NCBI GenBank assembly: GCA_002372815.1
Contig: DFIR01000061.1
Coordinates: 1 to 21,689, forward strand
Source: Lachnospiraceae bacterium UBA3692
Lineage (GTDB): Bacteria; Bacillota; Clostridia; Lachnospirales; Lachnospiraceae
DNA length: 21,689 nucleotides
Reading direction: 5' to 3'
Shown here: positions 13,181 through 20,962 of the stretch, piece by piece
Position numbering within the stretch: the stretch's first letter is position 1
Layout: each line of letters begins with the position of its first letter
Made by a program: the position numbers and the translations under genes
The notes under the pieces: model-generated
The model's database searches: none
Told to the model about the DNA's origin: nothing
The model's input: only the letters and a program-made list of their open reading frames with translations

Positions 13181-14359
13181 TTATCTGATCCGGGCAGTTC
13201 CGCTCCTGACGGCTGCCTTGAAGACCGCTTCCGCCACAGCGCCTTTCACGCGGGGGTCAAATGCTTTGGGAAGGATATAGTCCGCGCACAGTTCCTCCTC
13301 CGATACGAGCCCGGCGATCGCCTTCGCTGCCGCGATCTTCATCTCATCATTGATATCCGCCGCCCTGGCATCCAGTGCCCCGCGGAAGATCCCGGGGAAG
13401 CAGAGAACGTTGTTCACCTGGTTGGGGAAGTCCGACCTGCCGGTGGAAACGACCGCCGCGCCTGCTGCTTTCGCTTCATCGGGGAAGATCTCCGGCACCG
13501 GATTCGCGCATGCGAAGATGATCGGATCCTTCGCCATGGTGCGGACCATCTCCTGTGTCAGTGTCCCGGGGGCTGAGACACCGATGAACACATCCGCCCC
13601 GCGGATCACTTCCTCCAGGGTGCCGGCGCGATGTTCGAAATTCGTGATCTTCGCCATCTCCGCCTTGATGGGATTCAGCCCTTCCCTGCCTTCATAGATC
13701 GCACCTTTCCGGTCGGTCATGATCACTTTTTTCAGGCCCATCGCCATAAGCAGCCTGATGATCGCGATTCCCGCGGCACCTGCTCCGGAAGTGACGATCC
13801 GGACGTCTTCAAGCCTCTTCCCGACGACTTTCAGCGCATTCATCAGCCCTGCCAGCGTGATCACCGCCGTTCCGTGCTGGTCATCATGAAAGATCGGGAT
13901 ATCACAGGTCTCTTTGAGCCGCTCTTCGATCTCGAAGCAGCGGGGAGCGCTGATATCTTCCAGGTTGATGCCGCCGAAGGATCCCGCAAGCAGCGTGACC
14001 GTCTTCACGATCTCGTCCACGTCTTTCGACCGGATGCACAGCGGGATCGCATCCACATCCCCGAATCCTTTGAAGAGCGCGCATTTCCCTTCCATGACCG
14101 GCATGCCGGCCTCCGGGCCGATATCCCCGAGTCCCAGGACGGCCGTTCCGTCCGTAACGACCGCTACCGTGTTCCACCTTCGCGTGTACTCGTAGCTCTT
14201 GTCGGGATCGTCGCGGATCTCCAGGCAGGGAGCCGCGACGCCCGGCGTATAGGCCAGCGAGAGCGCCTCGTCGCTGTTTACCGGCGCGCGGAGGGCGATC
14301 TCGATCTTCCCTCTCCATTCTTTGTGTTTCCGGATCGCTGCTCTTCCGTAATCCTTCAT
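13181..14359 (-). CDS. NAD(P)-dependent malic enzyme
   Basis: The 392-residue product is the short bacterial malic enzyme, which decarboxylates malate to pyruvate. YTPGVAAPC (37-45) holds the catalytic Tyr region. GDIGPEAGMPVMEGKCALFK contains the catalytic Lys (K92). FHDDQHGTAV (157-166) supplies metal-binding Asp residues, and GAGAAG (192-197) is the dinucleotide-binding loop. An Asp (D216) at the end of the next strand favours NAD, which is inferred. AAAGGAG precedes the ATG. It lies 21 bases after the transporter gene and probably belongs to the same operand unit, supplying pyruvate from the imported acid. Length and motifs are normal. Confidence 0.96.
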   Translation of the reverse strand: MKDYGRAAIRKHKEWRGKIEIALRAPVNSDEALSLAYTPGVAAPCLEIRDDPDKSYEYTRRWNTVAVVTDGTAVLGLGDIGPEAGMPVMEGKCALFKGFGDVDAIPLCIRSKDVDEIVKTVTLLAGSFGGINLEDISAPRCFEIEERLKETCDIPIFHDDQHGTAVITLAGLMNALKVVGKRLEDVRIVTSGAGAAGIAIIRLLMAMGLKKVIMTDRKGAIYEGREGLNPIKAEMAKITNFEHRAGTLEEVIRGADVFIGVSAPGTLTQEMVRTMAKDPIIFACANPVPEIFPDEAKAAGAAVVSTGRSDFPNQVNNVLCFPGIFRGALDARAADINDEMKIAAAKAIAGLVSEEELCADYILPKAFDPRVKGAVAEAVFKAAVRSGTARIR

Positions 14360-14380
14360 GTCCTGTCTCCTTTCAAATTC

Positions 14381-15766
14381 TCAGAAACCCGTCCAGCCAA
14401 GCGTATTGAGCACAAAGATGCAGACCGCGGAGAAGCAGATCAGCGTAAGGGCATACGGAACGGCGTACCTGAGCCATTTGGAATACTTAGTATTGGAAAG
14501 GATCAGGCCTGTCGCCAGGACCGAAGAGACCGGGGTCAGGAAGTTCGTGAGACCGTCGCCCAGCTGATAGCAGGTGCAGAGGACCTGGCGGGTGATGCCG
14601 AGAATGTCCGCGACAGGTGTGAACAGAGGCATCAGGAGCGGCACTTTTGCAGGACCGGACGGCATCATCAGGTTGAAGAGTGTCGTAAACAGGAACATGC
14701 CGATCGCCGAGAATCCGGAACCCATGCTCTGGATCAGAAGAAGCGCGGCGTGCGCGATCGTATTGATGATCTGCCCGTCCGCAAGCACGACACTGATCAG
14801 CTTGGAGAAACCGATCAGGAGGCAGACAGGGCCCATGTCCGCAGCGCCTTTGCAGAAGCGCCTGGACCAGTCGTTCGGGGAGAACCGGAAAACAAGACCA
14901 AGGATCACCGCATCCAGAAAACCGATGCCGATCAGATACTCAAAGCCCCAGCCGGCCTTTGCGGAACCGATCGCATAGATCACAAAAGGAACGATCATCA
15001 TCAGCATGCCGAGGACCGACGACTTCTTCAGGTCGACCGGCTTAGACAGATCCACACTCTGCCCGTCTTCCAGCGTGAGGATCTCTCCGTCGATGCTCTT
15101 GGAGGGATCTTTCGTGATCTTTAACGCATACCGGGTGTTGTACCAGGCAACGAAAACCGTAAAGAGTACCCACAGGACGATACGGACAGGCAGTCCGGAC
15201 AGCGCAGGGATGCCGCTCATCTGCTGGCACATCAGGATCATCAGGACCGTAGGGCCGATCGCCTGCGCCGTGATATACGGCAGGTAGAAGATCGCCATGC
15301 CCGCGACCCGGTCCAGCTTCGTCCTTCTTGCCAGCAGCATGCCGCACGCGACAAAGGTGATCAGGGAATCCTGGCCCGCGAGCCCTCCCAGGAGGGACAT
15401 CAGCACAGAGATGATCGGAATCAGGATCACGAGGCTCTTGTCCTGGAATCTATAGAGGCACCAGTCAACGATGTTTTCCACGGCGCCGGAGGAGATCAGG
15501 ACCGCCACCATTCCGCCGATCACGAACAGCAGTGCGTACGTCGTGCCCATGGACGCGATCGAGCCGGTCAGCTTGATGACCGCCTGCCAGAGATTCACCG
15601 GCGTATTCTCCACATAGTGGAAGGAATCCGCGATCACATACCCTTTTTCGTCAAAATCATACTGTCCCGCCGGCACGACATAGCTCAGGATACATGCGAG
15701 GACGATCAGTCCGATCAGAAGGACCATTACATGCGGGAACGCAAGCTTTGTTTTTTTCTTTTCCAT
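14381..15766 (-). CDS. YfcC/DcuC-family transporter
   Basis: The 461-residue membrane protein has about 11 to 12 hydrophobic helices and the YfcC/DcuC (PF03606-type) pattern. The N-terminus is FPHVMVLLIGLIVLACILSY, then VVPAGQYD. Further on come GLAGQDSLITF, LPYITAQAIGPTV and, near the end, NLMMPSGPAKVPLLMPLFTP, the family's second conserved loop. Relatives carry C4-dicarboxylates or basic amino acids, so substrate cannot be read from sequence. Its place between an esterase and malic enzyme favours a malate-like carboxylate. AAGGAG precedes the ATG. The 49-base gap to the esterase has no terminator, consistent with one transcript. Confidence 0.9.
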   Translation of the reverse strand: MEKKKTKLAFPHVMVLLIGLIVLACILSYVVPAGQYDFDEKGYVIADSFHYVENTPVNLWQAVIKLTGSIASMGTTYALLFVIGGMVAVLISSGAVENIVDWCLYRFQDKSLVILIPIISVLMSLLGGLAGQDSLITFVACGMLLARRTKLDRVAGMAIFYLPYITAQAIGPTVLMILMCQQMSGIPALSGLPVRIVLWVLFTVFVAWYNTRYALKITKDPSKSIDGEILTLEDGQSVDLSKPVDLKKSSVLGMLMMIVPFVIYAIGSAKAGWGFEYLIGIGFLDAVILGLVFRFSPNDWSRRFCKGAADMGPVCLLIGFSKLISVVLADGQIINTIAHAALLLIQSMGSGFSAIGMFLFTTLFNLMMPSGPAKVPLLMPLFTPVADILGITRQVLCTCYQLGDGLTNFLTPVSSVLATGLILSNTKYSKWLRYAVPYALTLICFSAVCIFVLNTLGWTGF

Positions 15767-15815
15767 AATTACATTCTCCTTCTTTCAACCTTTCAGGATT
15801 ATTTCCGTTCTCTCC

Positions 15816-17171
15816 TCATTCATACGCCGGCTCCGTGCCGCACGCATTCTCCGCATTGTCGATGAAACGGATCTTTCTGGACGCGGAATCATACATGGGC
15901 CATGCCTCTCCGTCCGGAGATCCCCCTCCGAAAAAAGCGCCCCAGCATTTCTGCATGAAAGCTGTGAGCTCCTCCATCTCCGCGCGGTCAGCGCCTTTCA
16001 GGAACGGCGCGTCCCAGCTGTCCAGATTCCCGAATACGAAGGGCAGCTCAAGGCAGTGGCAGGCCCCATATATGGATTCAGGCGCAGACCAGTCGAACCG
16101 GTATTTCCAGACCTCACATCCCGCGTCCGCTGCCGCCCGCGAAAAGATCGTTCCGGGAATCTCATAACGAAGATGCTGACCCCTCGCGAGCGCCGCGATC
16201 GTATCGGGATCCCTGTCTTCACAGAATGCCCATGTCTCCTCGCGGGTAAATCCCATCAGGATCCGGATCTTCCTTTTCGCCGCCATCTCCGCCGCTCTTA
16301 CCGCTGTCTGTGAAGGAGTGTGCCACGCGTCACAGACCGGCTTGAAGAACATCCCCTGGTGTTTTCCTTTCAATTCCGCGGGTATGCCTGATGCCGCCGC
16401 GAGCAGTTCCCCGGGCGTTCTCTTCTGCAGTTCCTGCAGCACATCCCCGCGGGACTCATCGATCCCGAGATTCTTCAGGACGGCGGTCCCCACTTCAAAT
16501 GCGTCCGCCTGCAGATGATTGCCGCGGCCGAGAGAAGCGCTTTCCAGAACGATCTGCGAGAACAGCCCTTCCGTATCCTCGCGTGACAGAATGTGCGCGA
16601 TGGCATTGCCGCCTGCGGACTGTCCGAAGACAGTGACCCTGGAAGGATCTCCGCCAAATGCGGAAATGTTCTGCTGTACCCAGCGGAGCGCAAAGATCTG
16701 GTCCAGGATGGAAACAGGTTCCTCAATGACATCTTTCACACAGAGAAAGCCCAGGACGCCAAGCCTGAAACCGATGTTTACAATGACAGTCCCCGAAGCC
16801 TTCGCGAGAGATGCTCCGTCGTACCAGGGAAGATCTCCTCCGCAGTAGCAGTTCGCGCCGCCATGGAACCACACAGCGACCGGGTACTTCCCTTCCGTGG
16901 AAGGTGTATACACAGCAACAGTCAGGCAGTCTTCCGAAAAAGGAAGTGTGACCGGCCCCATCGGTCTGTCAAGATCTGAGGTCTCCTGCGGAGGGACCGG
17001 CCCCCGCTCCGTTGCGTCAAAGATCCCTTCCCAGCGGTCCGGTTCCGCAGGCGGTATAAACCGCATCTCTCCGACGGGCGGTCTCGCATACGGGATCGCG
17101 TGGAACCGGCTGATCCCGTCCTTCTCGTGTCCGCGTACCAGCCCGTACTTCGTTGAAACGATCGTGCTCAA
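15816..17171 (-). CDS. Type B carboxylesterase
   Basis: The 451-residue alpha/beta hydrolase follows the type B carboxylesterase plan. YARPPVGEMRF (28-38), SEDCLTVAVYTP (79-90) and the oxyanion HGGA (103-106) come in order. The nucleophile elbow is GQSAGG, with S185 after GGDPSRVTVF. A Glu in GFTREETW (E311 or E312) is the likely acid, and H372 in GACHCLELPF is the likely base. No signal peptide is seen, so it should act in the cytoplasm. It is slightly shorter than the usual 480 to 500 residues. The start is a TTG with AAGGAGG 8 bases upstream. It is first in the minus-strand unit and divergent from the GntR regulator. Confidence 0.93.
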   Translation of the reverse strand: MSTIVSTKYGLVRGHEKDGISRFHAIPYARPPVGEMRFIPPAEPDRWEGIFDATERGPVPPQETSDLDRPMGPVTLPFSEDCLTVAVYTPSTEGKYPVAVWFHGGANCYCGGDLPWYDGASLAKASGTVIVNIGFRLGVLGFLCVKDVIEEPVSILDQIFALRWVQQNISAFGGDPSRVTVFGQSAGGNAIAHILSREDTEGLFSQIVLESASLGRGNHLQADAFEVGTAVLKNLGIDESRGDVLQELQKRTPGELLAAASGIPAELKGKHQGMFFKPVCDAWHTPSQTAVRAAEMAAKRKIRILMGFTREETWAFCEDRDPDTIAALARGQHLRYEIPGTIFSRAAADAGCEVWKYRFDWSAPESIYGACHCLELPFVFGNLDSWDAPFLKGADRAEMEELTAFMQKCWGAFFGGGSPDGEAWPMYDSASRKIRFIDNAENACGTEPAYE

Positions 17172-17216
17172 TGATTCACCCTCCTTGTCGTTGGTAATCC
17201 CCTTATCTCTGTTAAA

Positions 17217-17247
17217 TGTTCGCTCTTTCGCTGTTTTGCTCTTTCGC
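17217..17247. repeat. Two near-identical tandem 15/16-base repeats in the esterase leader
   Basis: The plus-strand units are 17217-17231 and 17232-17247. They share the 10-base core GCTCTTTCGC at 16-base spacing and a TGTT prefix. They begin at the predicted transcript start of the esterase unit, where a repressor would block transcription. They could equally be part of the leader RNA. Confidence 0.6.
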
Positions 17248-17251
17248 TTTT

Positions 17252-17280
17252 AATCTACACTGAACGCAGTATCCTGTCAA
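17252..17280 (-). promoter_or_regulatory. Promoter of the esterase-transporter-malic enzyme unit
   Basis: On the minus strand TTGACA (17275-17280), a 17-base spacer and TAGATT (17252-17257) are seen. The start would be near 17245, leaving about 74 nt of leader before the TTG start codon. Confidence 0.85.
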
Positions 17281-17311
17281 CTGCTATTTCCGTCCTATTT
17301 CGGATTTCGTT

Positions 17312-17336
17312 AGTTTCCACAAGAAACTGTGGGAAA
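17312..17336. promoter_or_regulatory. Nested dyad between the divergent promoters (candidate GntR operator)
   Basis: TTTCCACA (17314-17321) and TGTGGGAAA (17328-17336) form an inverted repeat with one extra G. A second dyad, AGTTTC (17312-17317)/GAAACT (17323-17328), is nested inside it. It ends 2 bases before the -35 of gntR, a common place for autoregulation by GntR proteins. Assignment to this regulator is inferred from position only. Confidence 0.5.
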
Positions 17337-17338
17337 AC

Positions 17339-17368
17339 TTGACGATAATGCCGAACGGGACGTAAACT
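17339..17368 (+). promoter_or_regulatory. Probable promoter of the GntR regulator gene
   Basis: TTGACG (17339-17344), an 18-base spacer and TAAACT (17363-17368) lie just upstream of the ribosome binding site. The start near 17375 excludes the ATG at 17372 as initiation codon. Confidence 0.6.
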
Positions 17369-17395
17369 GAGATGAACTACAAAAAGGAGATCTCT

Positions 17396-18133
17396 ATGGC
17401 AGGACCACGAAAAATCAAGAAAATATCAGCAGCAGACCAGGTCTTCGAGGAGATGCGGCAACTGATCCTGGAGGAAGTCTGGAAGATCGGTGAACGGATC
17501 CCGACGGAGACTCAGCTGGCGGAGCAGTTCGCAGTCAACCGCCTGACGGTCCGCGTCGCGCTTCAGCGCCTGCAGGCACTCGGCCTTCTGGATATCCGGG
17601 TCGGGGACGGTACTTATGTCAAAGCACTCGATATGACAGAGAACATCTCGGAGCTCGCCGCCTTCTATTCCAGCAGCACGTCCGCGAAAGATGCCGAAGA
17701 GTATCGCTATATCATCGAGACCGCCTGCGTGCGGCTTGCCGTGTACAGGCGTACGGACGAGGACCTGGCTTCCTATTGGGAGAAATACCAGGAGATGGTC
17801 CGGCATGCGAATACCCGTCTGCGGAACGCCTCCCCGGCTGTCGCGGAGAAAGAAGCGCAGGCGCACACGGATATGAGCCTGGATATTCATACGATCCTCT
17901 GCGGAATGGCGCATAATGAGCTGCTGAACTATGCTTTTTCCATAGCAAAGGGTCCAAACCGGAACCTGATGCTGCGGAATGTGCTGCGGAGAATGAGATC
18001 GGACAGTGACATCTCCGATATTCTGGATCTCTATGAGAAGCTGTACCTGCACCTGAAAGAACAGGACCCGGAAGAAAGCCTGCGCGCGATCCGGCAGATC
18101 ATGCATATCGACGTTTCCGGAACAGGATTATGA
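17396..18133 (+). CDS. GntR-family (FCD-type) transcriptional regulator
   Basis: The 245-residue protein has a winged helix-turn-helix (about 12-77). GERIPTETQLAEQFAVNRLT is the recognition core, and VGDGTYV the wing. An all-helical FCD-like ligand domain follows (about 95-240), where LDIHTIL (162-168) matches the metal-binding Asp-x-His motif of that class. FCD regulators commonly sense organic acids, which fits the divergent transporter and malic enzyme. I start at 17396 because AAAAAGGAG lies 6 bases upstream; an earlier in-frame ATG at 17372 lacks such a site. A dyad before its promoter suggests autoregulation. Ligand unknown. Confidence 0.92.
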   Translation: MAGPRKIKKISAADQVFEEMRQLILEEVWKIGERIPTETQLAEQFAVNRLTVRVALQRLQALGLLDIRVGDGTYVKALDMTENISELAAFYSSSTSAKDAEEYRYIIETACVRLAVYRRTDEDLASYWEKYQEMVRHANTRLRNASPAVAEKEAQAHTDMSLDIHTILCGMAHNELLNYAFSIAKGPNRNLMLRNVLRRMRSDSDISDILDLYEKLYLHLKEQDPEESLRAIRQIMHIDVSGTGL

Positions 18134-18171
18134 CGGACAGCTGAAGAACAGATCTGTAAGCAGAGAAAAGA

Positions 18172-18223
18172 AAAAGGCATCTCCTGCCGCGCCGGAAGGT
18201 ACGCACGGCAGAAGATGCCTTTT
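18172..18223. terminator. Bidirectional terminator between the GntR gene and the metal importer
   Basis: An 11-bp arm pair AAAAGGCATCT (18172-18182)/AGATGCCTTTT (18213-18223) carries an inner 6-bp stem (18184-18189/18206-18211). Both strands show a stem with a flanking U-run. It ends the plus-strand gntR and the minus-strand importer operon. The remaining bases to 18286 hold nothing I recognise. Confidence 0.9.
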
Positions 18224-18286
18224 ATTATTGTGATAATCCTGCAGGACTGCAGCTGTTTCCGCAGATCCCGCGAAAGAGGCGCCCGG

Positions 18287-19114
18287 TCACGCCGGCGTCT
18301 TCCTCTCCCGCAGCAGGCTGGCTGCATAAAAGATCCCAAACACGACGATATTGCACAGCACGATGCTCGCGCCTGTGGGCGTCGCGTACAGGTAGGAGAT
18401 CGTCAGTCCCGCCTGCAGGCAGAGGACGGAGATCACCGAGGAAGCGATGATCACAGACCGGAACGTCTTACACAGGCGCATCGCGGTGACCGCCGGGAAA
18501 ACGACCAGGCTCGAGATGAGGAGCGACCCCATCATCCGCATGCCGACGACGATCACGAGCGCCGTGAGCAGCGCGATCAGCATGTTGTAAAGATGCGCCT
18601 TCGTGCCGGTCGCCTGCGCAAACGTCTCGTCAAATGTGACCGCGAAGATGCGGTTGTAGAACAGGATGAAAAGTATCAGCACGATGACCGCGATCACCGT
18701 GGTCAGGACCACGTCCTCCCCGGACATGCTCAGGATGCTTCCGAAAAGGTAATTGTAGACGTCCGTGTTCATGCCGGTCGTCTGGGAGACGACCGTCACG
18801 CCGATCGCCAGGGCGCCGGTCGAGACAAGGGCTACAGCCGCATCCCCTTTGATCCGGCTGTTCTCGGACAGCCGCAGAAGGAGAAAAGCCGCCAGCACGA
18901 CGACCGGGATCGCCACCGGCAGCGGCGCCGCGCCCAGCGCGCTTGCAACGGCCAGCGCGCCGAAGCCCACATGTGACAGGCCGTCACCGATCATCGAATA
19001 CCGTTTGAGCACCAGCGTGACGCCCAGCAGGGCGGCACACAGCGCGATGAGGCTTCCGACGAACAGGGCCCTCAGCATGAACGGATAGGTGAACATTGAC
19101 AGAAACAGTTCCAT
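18287..19114 (-). CDS. znuB: Zinc/manganese-type ABC transporter permease
   Basis: The 275-residue integral membrane protein has about eight helices and the ABC-3 family signature. KRYSMIGDGLSHVGFGALAV, with the conserved D-x-x-S-H core, is followed by GALAIGVTVVS and then MMGSLLISSLVVFPAVTAM. It forms the membrane channel for Zn2+ or Mn2+ with the ATPase and the lipoprotein encoded just upstream. I start at the ATG of 19114, in the usual place before the first helix. GGAGG lies about 15 bases away, farther than normal. The gene follows the ATPase gene by 7 bases and is the last of the unit, before a terminator. Confidence 0.93.
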   Translation of the reverse strand: MELFLSMFTYPFMLRALFVGSLIALCAALLGVTLVLKRYSMIGDGLSHVGFGALAVASALGAAPLPVAIPVVVLAAFLLLRLSENSRIKGDAAVALVSTGALAIGVTVVSQTTGMNTDVYNYLFGSILSMSGEDVVLTTVIAVIVLILFILFYNRIFAVTFDETFAQATGTKAHLYNMLIALLTALVIVVGMRMMGSLLISSLVVFPAVTAMRLCKTFRSVIIASSVISVLCLQAGLTISYLYATPTGASIVLCNIVVFGIFYAASLLRERKTPA

Positions 19115-19121
19115 GATACTG

Positions 19122-19871
19122 TCACACCCCTCCTTTCCTGCCCCTGGCGTGTCCGCGGATCCGGATACTGTTCTCGCCGAGGAAACTGTGATAGGCGGCG
19201 CTGCGCCGGTACTCGTCCTTCGTGCCGAAGAACAGCTGCCGGTCCTGGCCGAGATGCAGGATATGGGTGGCGCTGCCGACCGCGGACTGCAGGTCATGGG
19301 AGACCATGATCACGGTGATCCCCTGCTCCCTGTGGATCTTCCCGATGAGGTCGTACATGCTCCGTGTGACGACGGGATCCAGGCCTGCAGCCGGTTCATC
19401 CAACAGCAGCAGCTGCCGTGTGGCGCACAGTGCCCTGGCCAGAAGGACTCTCTGCTGCTGGCCTCCGGAGAGGTCCCGGTAACAGCTCCTGCGCAGGTCC
19501 AGGATCTCCAGGGAGGTCATGGCCTGCTCCGCGCGTTTCTTCTGCTCTCCGCCGAAGAACGGTCTCCTCCCCAGCGAGGTCAGGCATCCGGAAAGGACCA
19601 CTTCCTCCACGCTCGCCGGAAAATCTTTCTGTACAGGCGTCTGCTGCGGGAGATAGCCGATCTGGTCGGCGCGCAGCCCGTCCCCGGTCACGATCTCGCC
19701 GGCGGAAGGCTTCTTCAGCCGGAGGAGGCCCTTCATCAGGGTGCTCTTGCCCGCGCCGTTCTCGCCGATGATACAGAGATACTGCCCGCTGTCCACTTTG
19801 AAATTCAGATCTCTCAGGACCGTCACGCCCTCATACGCGAACGAGACGCCCCTGCACTCCAGTAAACTCAT
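19122..19871 (-). CDS. znuC: Zinc/manganese-type ABC transporter ATP-binding protein
   Basis: The 249-residue protein has all ABC ATPase motifs. Walker A is GENGAGKST (36-44), the Q-loop is LPQQTP, the signature is LSGGQQQR (134-141), Walker B is LLLLDEP (154-160) and the switch His is H192 in MVSHDL. It powers import through the neighbouring permease. The C-terminus is basic (RIRGHARGRK). Its ATG overlaps the lipoprotein stop (ATGA), indicating translational coupling. Zinc is favoured over manganese by the His-rich partner protein. Confidence 0.95.
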   Translation of the reverse strand: MSLLECRGVSFAYEGVTVLRDLNFKVDSGQYLCIIGENGAGKSTLMKGLLRLKKPSAGEIVTGDGLRADQIGYLPQQTPVQKDFPASVEEVVLSGCLTSLGRRPFFGGEQKKRAEQAMTSLEILDLRRSCYRDLSGGQQQRVLLARALCATRQLLLLDEPAAGLDPVVTRSMYDLIGKIHREQGITVIMVSHDLQSAVGSATHILHLGQDRQLFFGTKDEYRRSAAYHSFLGENSIRIRGHARGRKGGV

Positions 19872-20962
19872 TCCTCACCACTTTCGAGCGCGGCCCGGAG
19901 CCCCTCCAGGTTCGCGCGCATCAGCGAGACATAGGTCTCGCCCGCTTCCATCTCCCGCGACGTCACATTGTGGCACGAGTGGAACATTCTGTGTTCCGCG
20001 CCGGCCGACTCACAGATCGACCGCGCGATATTGCCGTTTGAGAACTCGATGGAGAAGACCACCGGGATCTCCTCCTCCCGCACCTTTTCGATCAGAAAAG
20101 CGATCGTCTTCGCGCTCGCCTCCGCCTCGGCGCTGCAGCCGGGAAAAGCCGCGTAATACCTGAGTCCGTACCTCTCGGCAAAATACCTGAGCGGAAACCG
20201 GTCCCCGAAGATCAGGGGCTTCCCGGTCCCCCGCTCCACGATGCCCTCGATCTCGGCATCCAGCGCGAGGAGTTCTCCGATATAGGCATCCGCGTTCGCC
20301 CGATAGGTCTGCGCGTGCGCCGGATCGAGAGCTTCCATGCGGGCGGCGATGCGGTCTGTGAGCTGTGCCGCGTTCAGCGGGGACGTCCAGACATGCTCGT
20401 CCGCCTCGGCGTGCTCGGCCTCGGAGGAATCGCCGCCGTGGCTTTCCTCATGGTCGTGTTCGGCCTCATGCTCGTGGCCATCCTCATGGTCATGCCCGTC
20501 TTCATGTTCGTGGCCGTCTTCATGTTCATGATCATGGCCGCGTTCTTCCTGCATGCCCTCGATGATCTCTTCTTCGACGGTCTCGACTTCCTCCGTCAGG
20601 ACAAGTGTCTCGGGGGCGTCTTCCCCCATGTTCTCCAGGATGCCTTCCACCCACTCGTCGTTCTCGCCGCCGACATACAGGAACAGGTCGCAGTTCTGGA
20701 TGCTGCGGATGTCTGCCGGTGTCGGCTCATAGGAGTGGATCTCCTCGCCGGGCCTTAAGAGCATCCGCACGTCCGCGGCGTCTCCGGCCGCCTGCCGGGC
20801 AAAGTCATAACACGGAAAGACCGTCGCGACGATCTGCAGGCGTCCCTCTGTGTCCTCCGCATTCGATCCCCCCTGACCGGCACCGCCGCAGCCGGCGGCA
20901 GACACGGCCAGGAACAGGGCCAGGCAGGCTGCCAGAACGGTTCTTTTCATCTTATCTGTCAC
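19868..20962 (-). CDS. znuA: Zinc-binding lipoprotein of the ABC importer (ZnuA/AdcA-like)
   Basis: The 364-residue protein has a lipoprotein signal peptide with lipobox SAAGC (C25) and the cluster A-1 metal-binding fold. Likely ligands are H76 in IHSYEP and H190 in DEHVW. GDRFPLRY (253-260), where Asp replaces the usual third His, and H331 in SCHNVT could complete the site. Residues 143-175 form the His-rich loop typical of zinc transporters, with 12 His in 33 residues. The start is the GTG at 20962, overlapping the tyrS stop by 4 bases (GTGA). An ATG at 20950 would also give a good signal peptide, and both have weak ribosome binding sites. No promoter or Zur-like box is visible just upstream. 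Confidence 0.93.
   Translation of the reverse strand: MTDKMKRTVLAACLALFLAVSAAGCGGAGQGGSNAEDTEGRLQIVATVFPCYDFARQAAGDAADVRMLLRPGEEIHSYEPTPADIRSIQNCDLFLYVGGENDEWVEGILENMGEDAPETLVLTEEVETVEEEIIEGMQEERGHDHEHEDGHEHEDGHDHEDGHEHEAEHDHEESHGGDSSEAEHAEADEHVWTSPLNAAQLTDRIAARMEALDPAHAQTYRANADAYIGELLALDAEIEGIVERGTGKPLIFGDRFPLRYFAERYGLRYYAAFPGCSAEAEASAKTIAFLIEKVREEEIPVVFSIEFSNGNIARSICESAGAEHRMFHSCHNVTSREMEAGETYVSLMRANLEGLRAALESGEE
20438..20536 (-). repeat. 18-base coding repeat for a His-rich hexapeptide
   Basis: The region encodes residues 143-175 of the zinc lipoprotein. The unit His-Glu/Asp-His-Glu-Asp-Gly recurs about four times with an 18-base period and silent differences. It is a low-complexity metal-binding loop that can expand or contract by slippage or recombination. 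Confidence 0.8.

Noticed and set aside
13631..15124. 497-codon open frame on the plus strand, opposite malic enzyme and the transporter
   Set aside because: Asp/Arg/His-rich antisense reading with no known domain; both minus-strand genes are unambiguous.
20438..20536. Short tandem repeats considered as a CRISPR-like array
   Set aside because: The 18-base units are contiguous without spacers and encode the His-rich loop in frame.
20315..20758. Plus-strand frame with strongly hydrophobic Val/Met/Phe-rich text, looking like a membrane protein
   Set aside because: It is the antisense of the His-rich codons of the zinc lipoprotein (CAT/CAC read backwards), not a gene.
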